Positions 26,577-37,140 of a stretch of 64,000 nt of DNA are shown piece by piece. Position numbers and translations under genes: made by a program. The notes under the pieces were generated by a model. The model was not told where the DNA came from. It saw only the letters and a program-made list of their open reading frames with translations, and ran no database searches. The stretch is from contig OZ246407.1 in NCBI GenBank assembly GCA_965231025.1, positions 558,001 to 622,000 on the forward strand, in the 5' to 3' direction. Each line of letters opens with the position of its first letter. The stretch's first letter is position 1. This stretch comes from PALSA-1335 sp965231025 (GTDB lineage Bacteria > Patescibacteriota > Gracilibacteria > UBA1369).

Positions 26577-27689
26577 ATGGACAATAATCAATTTACACAA
26601 TCAGCCGGGATGGCAGGAAGCAAAGTGACCGGAAAACTGAACCTCGCCGAAATCATCGAGGACATGTTTATGGTCCTGACCACGAAGGAAAAAGAGGTGA
26701 TTATCAAGCGTTTCAGTCTCGACAACAAACCGAAGCAGACGCTCGAAAAAATCGGGCAGATGTTTTCCGTGACCCGTGAACGTATCCGCCAGATCGAAAA
26801 GATTGCCCTCGGCAAACTCCGCCGCACCGTTGAAAACACCAAGCTCAGCATCATCAACAAGTTGGCTCGCGAAGTACTGGAACGCAACGGCGGCGTACTT
26901 TTGGAAGACAAACTCACCGCTGAAATTTTGAATACCATTTCGAGCAGCCAGGAAGTGGACGCAAACATCATCAAGCTTTCGCTCAATATCAATCCTGAAA
27001 TCACCATGACGGAAAAGACCAACGTATTCCGTCCATTCTGGAGATTCCAGAATATTTCAATGGAAGACATCAAGACGATCATCGATACCGGAATTGAACT
27101 GCTCAACAAAAAGAGCGACGTTCTTCCCGACGACAAGATGGGCGCCGACGTACTTGTGGTGACGGCTGGAAAAGGAAAGAAATACAATGCTCCCATGGTT
27201 CTTTCAACGCTTGAGGTCGACAAACGCATCAAGCGCGTGAAGGAAGGTTACGGACTCATTTCCTGGAGACACATCAACCCACGCAGTATCCGCGATAAAG
27301 CCTACATCATCCTCAAGAAATCCCAGAATCCTCTCCACTTCGTGGACATCGCGAATAAGATCACTGAGGCTGGCTTTGACAAGAAACTCGTCACGACTCA
27401 AGCCGTCCACAATGAACTTATTCGTTACGACCAGTTCGTTCTCGTCGGACGCGGCCTGTACGCCCTCAAGGAATGGGGATACAAAAAGGGAACCGTCGCC
27501 GACATTATCGAAGACCTCCTCCGCAAAAAGAACCCGATGACCAAACAGGAAATCATCCAGGGCGTTCTCAAACAGCGCCAGGTCAAAAAGGGAACCATCT
27601 CTTTGAACCTTCAGAAAAATCCCCAGTTCGTCCGCGTCGGTCGCGCAGTATACATGCTGGACGAAGCAAAAAAGGCGGTCGTTGCATAA
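26577..27689 (+). CDS. Sigma-70 region 4 / HARE-HTH regulator (copy 1)
   Basis: The N-terminal part (about 30-90) is a sigma-70 region 4 helix-turn-helix: LTTKEKEVIIKRFSL...TLEKIGQMFSVTRERIRQIE, the -35-binding motif. There is no region 2, so it cannot melt a -10 alone. A middle region of about 130 residues is unassigned. The C-terminal part (about 235-365) contains HARE-HTH winged helices (IRDKAYIILKKSQNPLHFVDIA, then TVADIIEDLLRKKNPMTKQEI), the fold of the RNA polymerase delta subunit. It is a close paralog of the gene at 33343-34404 over its whole length. Likely role: RNA-polymerase-associated transcription regulator; targets unknown. A strong terminator follows. Confidence 0.85.
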   Translation: MDNNQFTQSAGMAGSKVTGKLNLAEIIEDMFMVLTTKEKEVIIKRFSLDNKPKQTLEKIGQMFSVTRERIRQIEKIALGKLRRTVENTKLSIINKLAREVLERNGGVLLEDKLTAEILNTISSSQEVDANIIKLSLNINPEITMTEKTNVFRPFWRFQNISMEDIKTIIDTGIELLNKKSDVLPDDKMGADVLVVTAGKGKKYNAPMVLSTLEVDKRIKRVKEGYGLISWRHINPRSIRDKAYIILKKSQNPLHFVDIANKITEAGFDKKLVTTQAVHNELIRYDQFVLVGRGLYALKEWGYKKGTVADIIEDLLRKKNPMTKQEIIQGVLKQRQVKKGTISLNLQKNPQFVRVGRAVYMLDEAKKAVVA

Positions 27690-27715
27690 CGGCGGCCTCT
27701 CCATTTGAAATTCCG

Positions 27716-27746
27716 AAAGCCTTCTTGTACGATAAGAAGGCTTTTT
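27716..27746 (+). terminator. Intrinsic terminator of sigma4-HARE gene 1
   Basis: A perfect 11-bp stem, AAAGCCTTCTT with AAGAAGGCTTT, 7-base loop, then a T run. It ends 13 bases before the HIT gene start. Confidence 0.9.
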
Positions 27747-27759
27747 CATACACACCCCC

Positions 27760-28083
27760 ATGGAAACCTGCATTTTCTGCAAAATCATCGACCGGGAAAT
27801 TCCCACGAACAAACTGGAACACGACGACGATCTCTGCATGGCGTTTCATGATATCAGCCCCAGGTCCAAAACCCACATTCTCATTATCCCGAAAAAACAT
27901 ATTCCGACCATGAAGGAAATGGAGACAGGGGATGAAGCGACCTTCGGCAGAATGATGAAGACGGCAAGCGACCTGGCCAAAAAACACGGACTCAACGACT
28001 ACCGGCTGCTCATCAGTACGGGGAAGGGAGCCGGACAGGAAGTGTTCCACGTCCACCTCCACCTCATGAGCGCGCCTTCCTAG
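27760..28083 (+). CDS. HIT family nucleotide-binding hydrolase
   Basis: This 107-residue histidine-triad protein has the N-terminal CIFCKI zinc-type pair, then FHDISPRSKTHILIIPKKHI and the catalytic triad HVHLHLM near the C-terminus. The family removes AMP or similar groups from nucleotide conjugates such as adenosine phosphoramidates. Length and motif order are those of bacterial HinT-type proteins. Its TAG stop overlaps, base for base, the stop codon of the convergent nadC-like gene. Confidence 0.93.
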   Translation: METCIFCKIIDREIPTNKLEHDDDLCMAFHDISPRSKTHILIIPKKHIPTMKEMETGDEATFGRMMKTASDLAKKHGLNDYRLLISTGKGAGQEVFHVHLHLMSAPS

Positions 28084-29054
28084 GCTCCGGAAGAGATTTT
28101 GAGTGAAATATCCAGCGCCGGGGCTGAATGGGTCATTGCCCCGACGGAAAGTACGTCCACGCGCGTCCGGGCATATTCACGGATGTTTTTCATATGTATA
28201 CCCCCGGAGGCCTCGGTAAAAATACCATGATACTTTTTGGAAGCGCGGAGTTCGCGGACGAAGGGGGCAATATCCTTAGGTTTCATGTTGTCGAACATGA
28301 TAAAACAGGGAATTGGTCGAACCTTTTGCAGTTTAATCAAAACCCCCGCCGCCAATCGAGCATCACCGACGGATTCAACCTCAATTTCAACAAATCTCCC
28401 CAGTGAGGGTGCCCCGATCAATCTTTCGGAAATTTTTTCAAAATCATGGGAAAGAAGGTCAAGGTGGGTGTCTTTGATCAGCACGGCATCTCCCAAATGT
28501 AAACGATGAGTTCCGGCTCCGCCGACGATACTTGCCCTCTTATCCAGCAAACCCCAGGTGGTTTTCCTCGTCGGACAGACAAGAACATCACTTCCGGCCT
28601 TCTTCACGAACATTGCCGCATGAGTGGCAACCCCGGACATGTGCTGGAGAAAATTCAGCAGGGTTCTCTCAAGCTTCAAAATATCAAAAACAGTTCCCTG
28701 AAGCTTTGCGATGATCGTCCCTTTTTTCAGAACCGCACCGTCTTTGAGAGGATTGAGAACTATTACCGTTCCAAAAAGTTTTCGCTGATCGTCGACACGC
28801 GCCCAAACCTTGCTCAAAAAAAACATGAGCTCATTCATCCCGGCCAAAATGCCCGGCTGCTTGGCCATCAGAACCGCAGTGACCGTCTTTGATGAAGACA
28901 GCAGTGCCCCGGTGGTGATATCGCCCCTGTCGGTGTCTGCACGGAAAGAATCAAGCAAACAGTGAACTACAGCTTCTGCATAGACTTTATTCTCAGCGCT
29001 TAAACGTGAAGTGTAACGATGGGTCGCCAGCACTTTTTTGAAACGTTGATTCAT
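28080..29054 (-). CDS. nadC: Nicotinate-nucleotide pyrophosphorylase-like protein (NadC family)
   Basis: This is a quinolinate phosphoribosyltransferase family protein of 324 residues, the step that yields nicotinate mononucleotide for NAD. Visible are DRGDITTGAL, ERTLLNFLQHMSGVAT, TRKTTWGLLDKRA, GTHRLHLGDAVLIKDTHL, EVES, FDNM, EASGGI and VGAMTHS, in family order. The usual Pro after TRKT is Trp here. The ModD branch shares the fold, but ERTLLN and IKDTH favour NadC. No nadA or nadB lies nearby, so quinolinate would come from elsewhere in the genome or from outside. The upstream 159-residue gene on the same strand is 11 bases away, so they are co-transcribed. Confidence 0.85.
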   Translation of the reverse strand: MNQRFKKVLATHRYTSRLSAENKVYAEAVVHCLLDSFRADTDRGDITTGALLSSSKTVTAVLMAKQPGILAGMNELMFFLSKVWARVDDQRKLFGTVIVLNPLKDGAVLKKGTIIAKLQGTVFDILKLERTLLNFLQHMSGVATHAAMFVKKAGSDVLVCPTRKTTWGLLDKRASIVGGAGTHRLHLGDAVLIKDTHLDLLSHDFEKISERLIGAPSLGRFVEIEVESVGDARLAAGVLIKLQKVRPIPCFIMFDNMKPKDIAPFVRELRASKKYHGIFTEASGGIHMKNIREYARTRVDVLSVGAMTHSAPALDISLKISSGA

Positions 29055-29065
29055 GGTCGGAAGTA

Positions 29066-29545
29066 TTACGACGACTTATTGACGAACCTCATCCACCAAC
29101 TTTTCAGGGTCTCAAACGTAACATGGGTGAGATTGGCCACAATATACTTCAGTTCGCGTATTTTTCCGACAACTCCGCTCAACGCGAATGGATTGTCGCT
29201 GACCTTGGCGGCCTCTTTTTCCAGTACGGCAATTTCCTTGTGTACCGCGGTGGCGATCTGGATTTGCATGACTTCGATGCCGGGAATAACCAGCTGCTTG
29301 AGTTGTACCTGAATCCCTGCGCCCCCTTTGACTGGAAAACCTCCCTGAGGACCTTTCTTTTTGTCTTCACCGGTTGCTTCCGAAACTTCGCCCGATTCGG
29401 CCCCTTCTACAACTTCCGCCACGCCTTCAACAAATTCTTTTGAAGCTTCACGAAGCTCGCGGGACACGTCCTGCTTTTTTTCAACTTTTTCTCTCTCGGC
29501 AGGCGATCCGCTTTGACGTTCCAAACTGTTCGGATGATTATCCAT
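29066..29545 (-). CDS. Conserved-looking hypothetical protein
   Basis: A 159-residue protein I do not recognise. The first half is charged and Glu/Lys/Gly-rich, probably disordered. The second half is amphipathic and helical (QLVIPGIEVMQIQIATAVHKEIAVLEKEAAKV) and ends with an aromatic patch, SWWMRF. It has no signal peptide or membrane helix. It has a strong promoter of its own (TTGACT-17-TATAAT with an extended -10) and leads an operon with the nadC-like gene, which argues that it is a real gene. Confidence 0.6.
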   Translation of the reverse strand: MDNHPNSLERQSGSPAEREKVEKKQDVSRELREASKEFVEGVAEVVEGAESGEVSEATGEDKKKGPQGGFPVKGGAGIQVQLKQLVIPGIEVMQIQIATAVHKEIAVLEKEAAKVSDNPFALSGVVGKIRELKYIVANLTHVTFETLKSWWMRFVNKSS

Positions 29546-29589
29546 AAGTCGTTAAAATTCACACAGGAAGAAACCCTGGAATTTGTTTT

Positions 29590-29618
29590 ATTATAGCAAA
29601 ATAACAGGGTTTAGTCAA
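29590..29618 (-). promoter_or_regulatory. Promoter of the hypothetical/nadC operon
   Basis: On the minus strand TTGACT (29618-29613), 17-base spacer, TATAAT (29595-29590), preceded by TGC to make an extended -10. One of the best promoters in the window. Confidence 0.85.
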
Positions 29619-29659
29619 CGAGAGGACCTCGGAATACAGTACTCTGAAAGCGATTTTTA

Positions 29660-29668
29660 TGGTATAAA
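29660..29668 (+). promoter_or_regulatory. Extended -10 promoter of valS
   Basis: TGGTATAAA lies 27 bases upstream of the valS start. No clear -35 is present. Confidence 0.6.
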
Positions 29669-29694
29669 CATTATGCTCATTTTTTCCAGATTCT

Positions 29695-32346
<2,652 letters not shown>

Positions 32347-32355
<9 letters not shown>

Positions 32356-32375
32356 CGGTAGAAATATTGTATAAT
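32347..32375 (+). promoter_or_regulatory. Promoter of the TPR-protein gene
   Basis: TTGAAG (32347-32352), a 17-base spacer and a perfect TATAAT (32370-32375). It overlaps the end of valS and lies 25 bases before the next start. Confidence 0.75.
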
Positions 32376-32400
32376 AGCAATATAGTTAATAGCGAACACC

Positions 32401-33327
32401 ATGCCACTCGTCGTCAGTCTCAACGAAGCCTACAAAACCATCAAGCAGTTCATGAAAGATGACAAATGGCTCGAGGCACACCGGGCATGTTTGGAAGTGC
32501 TTCGATTCGATCCTGAAAACTTTAAAATTATTCATCTCAAAAACAGGATCGAAAAACAGGTGAAAAAGATCAATAGAAAAGCCATCAAGTCGGACATCGA
32601 AAAACTCAAACCTCTCTGGAACGAACACAAGTTTAATGAGCTTCTGACGAACCTGAAACAGCTCGAACCGTACATCCATGATTACCCCGCCCTCAAACCC
32701 CTCATCCTGAAAGCGACGAGGAAATACGGGGAACAGTTGAAAAGCGAAATGGAAGCCACCTACAGGACAGAATCAAAAACGGTGGATGACCTGATGGGGC
32801 AAAACAAATTTCAGGAAGCGCTCCAGCTCGCCGAAAAACTTCGAATTATGGGGATTCACTCATCCGAGCTCAAGAAACGTATCTCGGGTATCCGCGCCAG
32901 GTGGATAGAGTATGAACTTGAAACGAACAAGATACTGTTTTCGGGAACAAAATATGAGGATGCGCTACTCATGTACCAAAAAATCCTGAAAATCGATCCA
33001 GGATCGGCAAAGGTAAAAAACGCCATTGAACAGACAAAAAAAGCCTACGCTGCCTTCAAAATAGAGGAGAAAAAAGAGTTCATCTACAAGGGACTTGAAA
33101 ACATCCGGACACTGTATCAGTTGAAAAAATACGAAAAAGCCTATGAGGCATGTTCGGAAATATTGGACATAGACCCTCAGAACAAAAACGCGCTGAGTTT
33201 TCAGAAAAAAGCGGGGAATAAGACGCAAAAGCTCATCAGCAGCGAAGTAATCGCGCAGATGGTGAGCAGCCAGAAAAACCTCAAAACCGAATACAAGGCC
33301 GACAAAAAATCTTTCGTTCGCCTTTAA
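32401..33327 (+). CDS. TPR-like helical repeat protein
   Basis: This 308-residue soluble protein is made of paired helices. TPR-type units are clear at the start (AYKTIKQFMKDDKWLEAHRACLEVLRFDPEN), in the middle (KYEDALLMYQKILKIDPGSAKV) and near the end (KKYEKAYEACSEILDIDPQNKN). It is very rich in Lys and Glu and has no signal peptide or membrane helix. It is probably a cytoplasmic scaffold, partner unknown. It has its own consensus-like promoter and is convergent with sigma4-HARE gene 2, with 15 bases between stops and no terminator. Confidence 0.7.
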   Translation: MPLVVSLNEAYKTIKQFMKDDKWLEAHRACLEVLRFDPENFKIIHLKNRIEKQVKKINRKAIKSDIEKLKPLWNEHKFNELLTNLKQLEPYIHDYPALKPLILKATRKYGEQLKSEMEATYRTESKTVDDLMGQNKFQEALQLAEKLRIMGIHSSELKKRISGIRARWIEYELETNKILFSGTKYEDALLMYQKILKIDPGSAKVKNAIEQTKKAYAAFKIEEKKEFIYKGLENIRTLYQLKKYEKAYEACSEILDIDPQNKNALSFQKKAGNKTQKLISSEVIAQMVSSQKNLKTEYKADKKSFVRL

Positions 33328-33342
33328 CAAACCCGTGAAGTA

Positions 33343-34404
33343 CTAAGCTTTTTCCTTAAGGGCATATTGGAAGCGTCCCACGCGGATGAAACTGTCTTTG
33401 CTCTTCAGGTTCAGGATAATGGTAATCGGTTTCACCTGTCGTTGTTTCAGCACCTCGGCAATAATCTCGTCCTGATGCATTGAACCGTTTATCTTCAAAA
33501 CCGAAGTGATAATATCCGCCACAGTACCGACGCTGAACCCCCATTCTTTGAGGGCGTAGATACCGCGTCCGATAAGAATAAATTCATCGTTGCGAATGAG
33601 TTCGTTGTGAATGGCCTGATTGTTAAGTCTTTTTTTATCGAAACCCGCCTTTACGATCTCATTGGCGATATCCACAAAATGAAGAGGTTTGGCCTTCTCC
33701 CGCAGGATAAAGAATATCTTGTCCCGGATGGTTCTCGGATTCACGTGACGCCATTTCATGAGCCCGACGCCGTCGCTACCGACAAGCTTGAAGTTCTTGT
33801 TGATCTGATAAATGGAAGCCAGAGTCTCCGGCTGAACCAAATGTTCGTCCTGGATCAGCTTCTTAAGTTGAGAAGCAAGGGAAGAGATTTTTGTGACAAA
33901 CTTGGCTTCTGCAAGCATCTTCATGGAATGGTCAGCAACCGACTTGATAAAATGCTCCGGCAAAGTCTTATACTTGGCGTAAGGATGGTACATCACGGTG
34001 TTCGGAAGTCTCTCGAAACGCTTATCGAGGTTGATGATAAGCTGAACCGCTGCAAAAGAAAAACCTGTCTGCCCGCTCAATATCTTTGAAACCAGGAGAT
34101 CCTCCTTCATCAGACCGCCGGCTTCCTGCAAGAACTGGTAAGCCATCTTATTCACGGCGTGCAATGGAGTGTTTTCAATGTTACGCCGAAGTTTCTGAAG
34201 AGCGTTCCTTTCAATCTGGCGGACCCGCTCGCGGGTAACCTGAAAATGCTGGCCGATCTCCTCAAGAGTCGCCCGGACTTTTTCATCAAGATTGAAACGT
34301 CGCTGGATGACAAACTTCTCTTTCTGCGAAAGAAGCAGCAGAAGTTGCTCAATTTGTGGCCTTAACTGATCAAGGACCGGATCTGATTGTGAAACTGCAG
34401 CCAT
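33343..34404 (-). CDS. Sigma-70 region 4 / HARE-HTH regulator (copy 2)
   Basis: A 353-residue paralog of the gene at 26577-27689 with the same order: sigma region 4 (LLSQKEKFVIQRRFNL...TLEEIGQHFQVTRERVRQIE, about 25-80), an unassigned middle part, and C-terminal HARE-HTH winged helices (about 230-350). The two copies match best in the recognition helix and in WRHVNPRTIRDK...LHFVDIANEI. Again there is no sigma region 2. It has a separate extended -10 promoter although the response regulator gene lies just upstream on the same strand. It may act at promoters as an RNA-polymerase accessory factor; that is inference from domains. Confidence 0.85.
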   Translation of the reverse strand: MAAVSQSDPVLDQLRPQIEQLLLLLSQKEKFVIQRRFNLDEKVRATLEEIGQHFQVTRERVRQIERNALQKLRRNIENTPLHAVNKMAYQFLQEAGGLMKEDLLVSKILSGQTGFSFAAVQLIINLDKRFERLPNTVMYHPYAKYKTLPEHFIKSVADHSMKMLAEAKFVTKISSLASQLKKLIQDEHLVQPETLASIYQINKNFKLVGSDGVGLMKWRHVNPRTIRDKIFFILREKAKPLHFVDIANEIVKAGFDKKRLNNQAIHNELIRNDEFILIGRGIYALKEWGFSVGTVADIITSVLKINGSMHQDEIIAEVLKQRQVKPITIILNLKSKDSFIRVGRFQYALKEKA

Positions 34405-34445
34405 GAGATCGAAATAAGAAAAACACAGCCAAAAACCTAACTGGA

Positions 34446-34473
34446 ATTATATCAAGTCGTTTCAAAAATGCAA
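34446..34473 (-). promoter_or_regulatory. Promoter of sigma4-HARE gene 2
   Basis: On the minus strand TTGCAT (34473-34468), 16-base spacer, then TATAAT (34451-34446) preceded by TGA, an extended -10. It lies in the 75-base gap after the response regulator. Confidence 0.7.
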
Positions 34474-34479
34474 AATGTT

Positions 34480-35148
34480 TTATGAGAAAATATACCCGGA
34501 GCAGTGAACCGTGTGGATAAATTTCTCACTGACGTTGTAGTCGATCTTCTTCCTGAGCTTGTTGATATGAACATCCACGGTGTTCGTAAAAATGTTGGCG
34601 TTCCGGTCCCAGACACTCTCCAAAATGGTCTCTCGTGACAAAAGTTTTCCTGCGTTCAACATCAGAAACTCCAGCAGGATAAACTCTTTGTGCCGCAGAA
34701 CGATTGGATCGCCCCTCCAGCGGACTTCATGGGTGTCGCGGTTAAGCTCAAGATCCCTCACCCTCAATACCTGATACGTTGACTGTTCACGCTGACGGTA
34801 AACAAGACTCCTCACTTCACTCGCGATAAACCGGAACGAAAACGGACGGGTAAAGAAATGGTAAATTTTTTGGGATTTTACGTAATCCACCAGGCGGGGA
34901 TCGTAATGTTGCGACAAAACAATGACCGGGAATTGGCGGGCGGGCATAACAAGCTGCGGAAGGAGCAGATCAAGCAGTTCCAGCCTGTGGATCAGCAAAA
35001 AAACACTGTCACTGGTAGAAAGACCTTCCTGGAGGTCGGGGAAGGATGGTTGAATCTCCATCAGCCTGGTCGGCAAACTCTCATATTTGAATCCCTGCTG
35101 GACGAACTGTCCCTGATGAAGATCTTCCGCAAGTAAAAGGCTCTGCAT
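34480..35148 (-). CDS. OmpR-type response regulator with degenerate receiver
   Basis: I chose ATG 35148 (MQSLLLAEDLH), which begins with the usual beta-1 and acidic pair of a receiver; a longer frame adds 18 residues. The receiver (about 1-120) keeps Glu-Asp after beta-1, but where the phosphorylated Asp should follow beta-3 the sequence is VFLLIHRLEL, and the conserved Lys before Pro-Phe is Arg (FTRPF). It therefore probably does not take up phosphate in the normal way. The C-terminal winged helix is intact: LRHKEFILLEFLMLNAGKLLSR, ILESVWD, TVDVHINKLRKKID, IHTVHCSGYIF. No sensor kinase is nearby. Likely an atypical transcription regulator. Confidence 0.85.
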   Translation of the reverse strand: MQSLLLAEDLHQGQFVQQGFKYESLPTRLMEIQPSFPDLQEGLSTSDSVFLLIHRLELLDLLLPQLVMPARQFPVIVLSQHYDPRLVDYVKSQKIYHFFTRPFSFRFIASEVRSLVYRQREQSTYQVLRVRDLELNRDTHEVRWRGDPIVLRHKEFILLEFLMLNAGKLLSRETILESVWDRNANIFTNTVDVHINKLRKKIDYNVSEKFIHTVHCSGYIFS

Positions 35149-35196
35149 AAACTGAAGAATAAAAAATGAGGAAAGGTACCTTCTATGTAGAAAATC

Positions 35197-35212
35197 CGTC
35201 AATAATTGTCAA
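35197..35212 (-). repeat. Direct repeat TTGAC-N5-TTGAC
   Basis: On the minus strand TTGACAATTATTGACG gives two TTGAC units exactly 10 bases apart, about 50 bases upstream of the response regulator start. OmpR-type regulators often bind such tandem repeats, so it could be an autoregulatory site; the first unit could also be a -35. Both readings are inference. Confidence 0.35.
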
Positions 35213-35245
35213 AAATTCATAATGTCGAAAACGGGGTTTTTCCCG

Positions 35246-35273
35246 TTGCAAAAAGGAAAAACTCACATATAAT
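35246..35273 (+). promoter_or_regulatory. rlmN promoter
   Basis: TTGCAA (35246-35251), 16-base spacer, perfect TATAAT (35268-35273). Its position shows that the rlmN start cannot be the upstream in-frame codon at 35273. Confidence 0.75.
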
Positions 35274-35317
35274 TGCTGTTGTACAACTTTGGACAACACC
35301 TCAACTTCGATTCCAAA

Positions 35318-36349
35318 ATGCTCGCGACCCAGGATCTCATCCAAAAACTTGCAGCCAAAAAAATCCCGAAATACCGGGCGTTACAGATCATTCATGCGGT
35401 TTGCAGGGAAGGCAAAACAGATTACGCGTCAATAACGACTCTTCCCGCGGAACTTCAGCGGGAACTTGAGAAGGAAATACCTGTTTTAAGCCTTAAACCG
35501 GTTCGAAAGGTCTCATCCCGCGACGGTGCAACCACAAAAACATTGTTCGAACTCCATGACGGGCTGAAAATTGAAGCCGTGCTCATGCACTTCAAGGACG
35601 GACGCCACACGGTGTGCATCTCAAGCCAGGCCGGATGCCAGCTGGGATGTAAATTCTGCGCGACGGGAACCATGCGCTTTGGACGCAATCTGACCTATGA
35701 GGAGATCGCCGACCAGGTCCTTTTTTACGCGCAACTGCTCCATCACGAAGGGAAAAGAATCAGCAATATCGTCCTGATGGGCATGGGGGAACCTTTTATG
35801 AACTATGAAAACGTACTGAAGGCTCTTTACGTCATAAACGACCCCGAAGGGCTGAATATCGGCGCCAGAAATATCACGGTATCAACGTCGGGAATTTGTG
35901 AGGGAATCGAAAAACTCACGAACGAGGAGATCCAGGTCAACCTTGCCGTGAGTCTTCATGCCCCAAACCAGGAACTGAGGCGTAAAATTATGCCCGTGGC
36001 CAATAAATACACCCTTGACCGGCTCATGGAAGCCCTCACAAACTACCTCTCCAAAACGCACCGGCGCATATCCTACGAGTACGTGATGCTCAAGGGGATC
36101 AACGACGGAGAAGAACAGGCGCACGAACTTGGTAAACTGATCAAAGGACAGCTCTGTCACGTGAATTTGATCCCGTACAACGCAACCGGAATAGCGAACA
36201 TCGAAGGGAGCGTCCCGGAACAGATCAAGAAATTCCGCGACATAGTGAAAGGGTATGGCATAGCGGTGACAATTCGTGTAACCTTGGGACAGGATATTGA
36301 GGCGGCATGCGGACAGCTTGCCAACAAAGCTTCAAAGACGGATCAATAA
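35318..36349 (+). CDS. rlmN: 23S rRNA/tRNA adenine-C2 methyltransferase RlmN
   Basis: This is a radical-SAM enzyme that methylates A2503 of 23S rRNA and A37 of some tRNAs. The cluster motif CQLGCKFC gives Cys107, Cys111 and Cys114. Other family marks are CISSQAGC, GMGEPFMNYENV, TVSTSGI, AVSLHAPN and a C-terminal GQDIEAACGQL, whose Cys fits the resolving cysteine. I chose ATG 35318 because the next upstream in-frame start coincides with the -10. It probably leads an operon with DUF3467, dtd and possibly glyS on the same strand with small gaps. Confidence 0.96.
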   Translation: MLATQDLIQKLAAKKIPKYRALQIIHAVCREGKTDYASITTLPAELQRELEKEIPVLSLKPVRKVSSRDGATTKTLFELHDGLKIEAVLMHFKDGRHTVCISSQAGCQLGCKFCATGTMRFGRNLTYEEIADQVLFYAQLLHHEGKRISNIVLMGMGEPFMNYENVLKALYVINDPEGLNIGARNITVSTSGICEGIEKLTNEEIQVNLAVSLHAPNQELRRKIMPVANKYTLDRLMEALTNYLSKTHRRISYEYVMLKGINDGEEQAHELGKLIKGQLCHVNLIPYNATGIANIEGSVPEQIKKFRDIVKGYGIAVTIRVTLGQDIEAACGQLANKASKTDQ

Positions 36350-36375
36350 TTATTCTCTAACTCACGCACAAAACT

Positions 36376-36642
36376 ATGGCTGAAGATCAACAACCGCAGG
36401 TTCAGGTAAAAGTGGACCCGTCTCTGGAACAGGGGGTTTATTCCAATGCCGTTTCAGTACACGTAAACCAGAATGAAGTCATTCTTGATTTCGGCTACAT
36501 TCTGCCAAACTCAAAACCCATGACCATCAAAGTCGTCAATCGCGTGAATCTTTCCCACCAGACGGCTGAATCTTTCATGAACGTTCTTTCGAACGCCATG
36601 CTTGACTGGCGTAACCGCCAGAAGGGAAGCGAAAAGAAATAA
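36376..36642 (+). CDS. DUF3467 family protein
   Basis: A small protein of 88 residues that matches DUF3467: an N-terminal YSNAVSVHVNQNEVILDFGYILP strand region and a helix VNRVNLSHQTAESFMNVLSNAM. The family is common in bacteria and archaea and has no known function. It is soluble, probably dimeric beta/alpha. It lies 26 bases after rlmN and 10 bases before dtd, so it is co-transcribed with RNA-quality genes, which may hint at a translation link. Confidence 0.85.
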   Translation: MAEDQQPQVQVKVDPSLEQGVYSNAVSVHVNQNEVILDFGYILPNSKPMTIKVVNRVNLSHQTAESFMNVLSNAMLDWRNRQKGSEKK

Positions 36643-36652
36643 TGAATCAAGT

Positions 36653-37099
36653 ATGCGCGCACTCATTCAACGCGTCACCGGAGCGTCCGTCACTGTCGAC
36701 GGTAATAAAATAAGCGAAATCGGAAAGGGAATACTCATACTGCTCGGCATTACGCACGGCGACAACCAGGACGATGCCAGGTACCTTCTTGATAAAATCG
36801 GCAATTTGAGAATCTATGAAGGCACGGACGGAAAACTTGATCTCTCAATCAGGGATGTGGGCGGTGAGTTCCTTTTGGTCTCGCAATTCACGCTCTACGG
36901 TGAATGCAACAAAGGAAGAAGACCGGATTTTACCAACGCCGCCCCGGTGGATGAGGCAAGAAAAACATTCGAGGAAACCTGTGAAATCTTCAGGAGCTCG
37001 GACATTCCCACAAAAACCGGCCAGTTCCAGGCAATGATGCAGGTTGAGCTCGTAAACGACGGACCGCTGACCCTCATGATCGAAAGTAAAAAAACCTGA
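36653..37099 (+). CDS. dtd: D-aminoacyl-tRNA deacylase
   Basis: This enzyme removes D-amino acids (and Gly from tRNA-Ala) from mischarged tRNAs. At 148 residues it has the normal length. Visible are MRALIQRVTGASVTVDG, the active-site motif SQFTLYG and, at the C-terminus, NDGPLT, the family's GPxT signature (usually NxGPVT). I chose ATG 36653 because the family begins MRALIQRV; the open frame extends 17 codons upstream into the DUF3467 gene. It stops in UGA, showing standard stop usage. Confidence 0.96.
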   Translation: MRALIQRVTGASVTVDGNKISEIGKGILILLGITHGDNQDDARYLLDKIGNLRIYEGTDGKLDLSIRDVGGEFLLVSQFTLYGECNKGRRPDFTNAAPVDEARKTFEETCEIFRSSDIPTKTGQFQAMMQVELVNDGPLTLMIESKKT

Positions 37100-37140
37100 C
37101 CGCACCCCCCCCTATATACCTTATACTTTATACCCCACCT

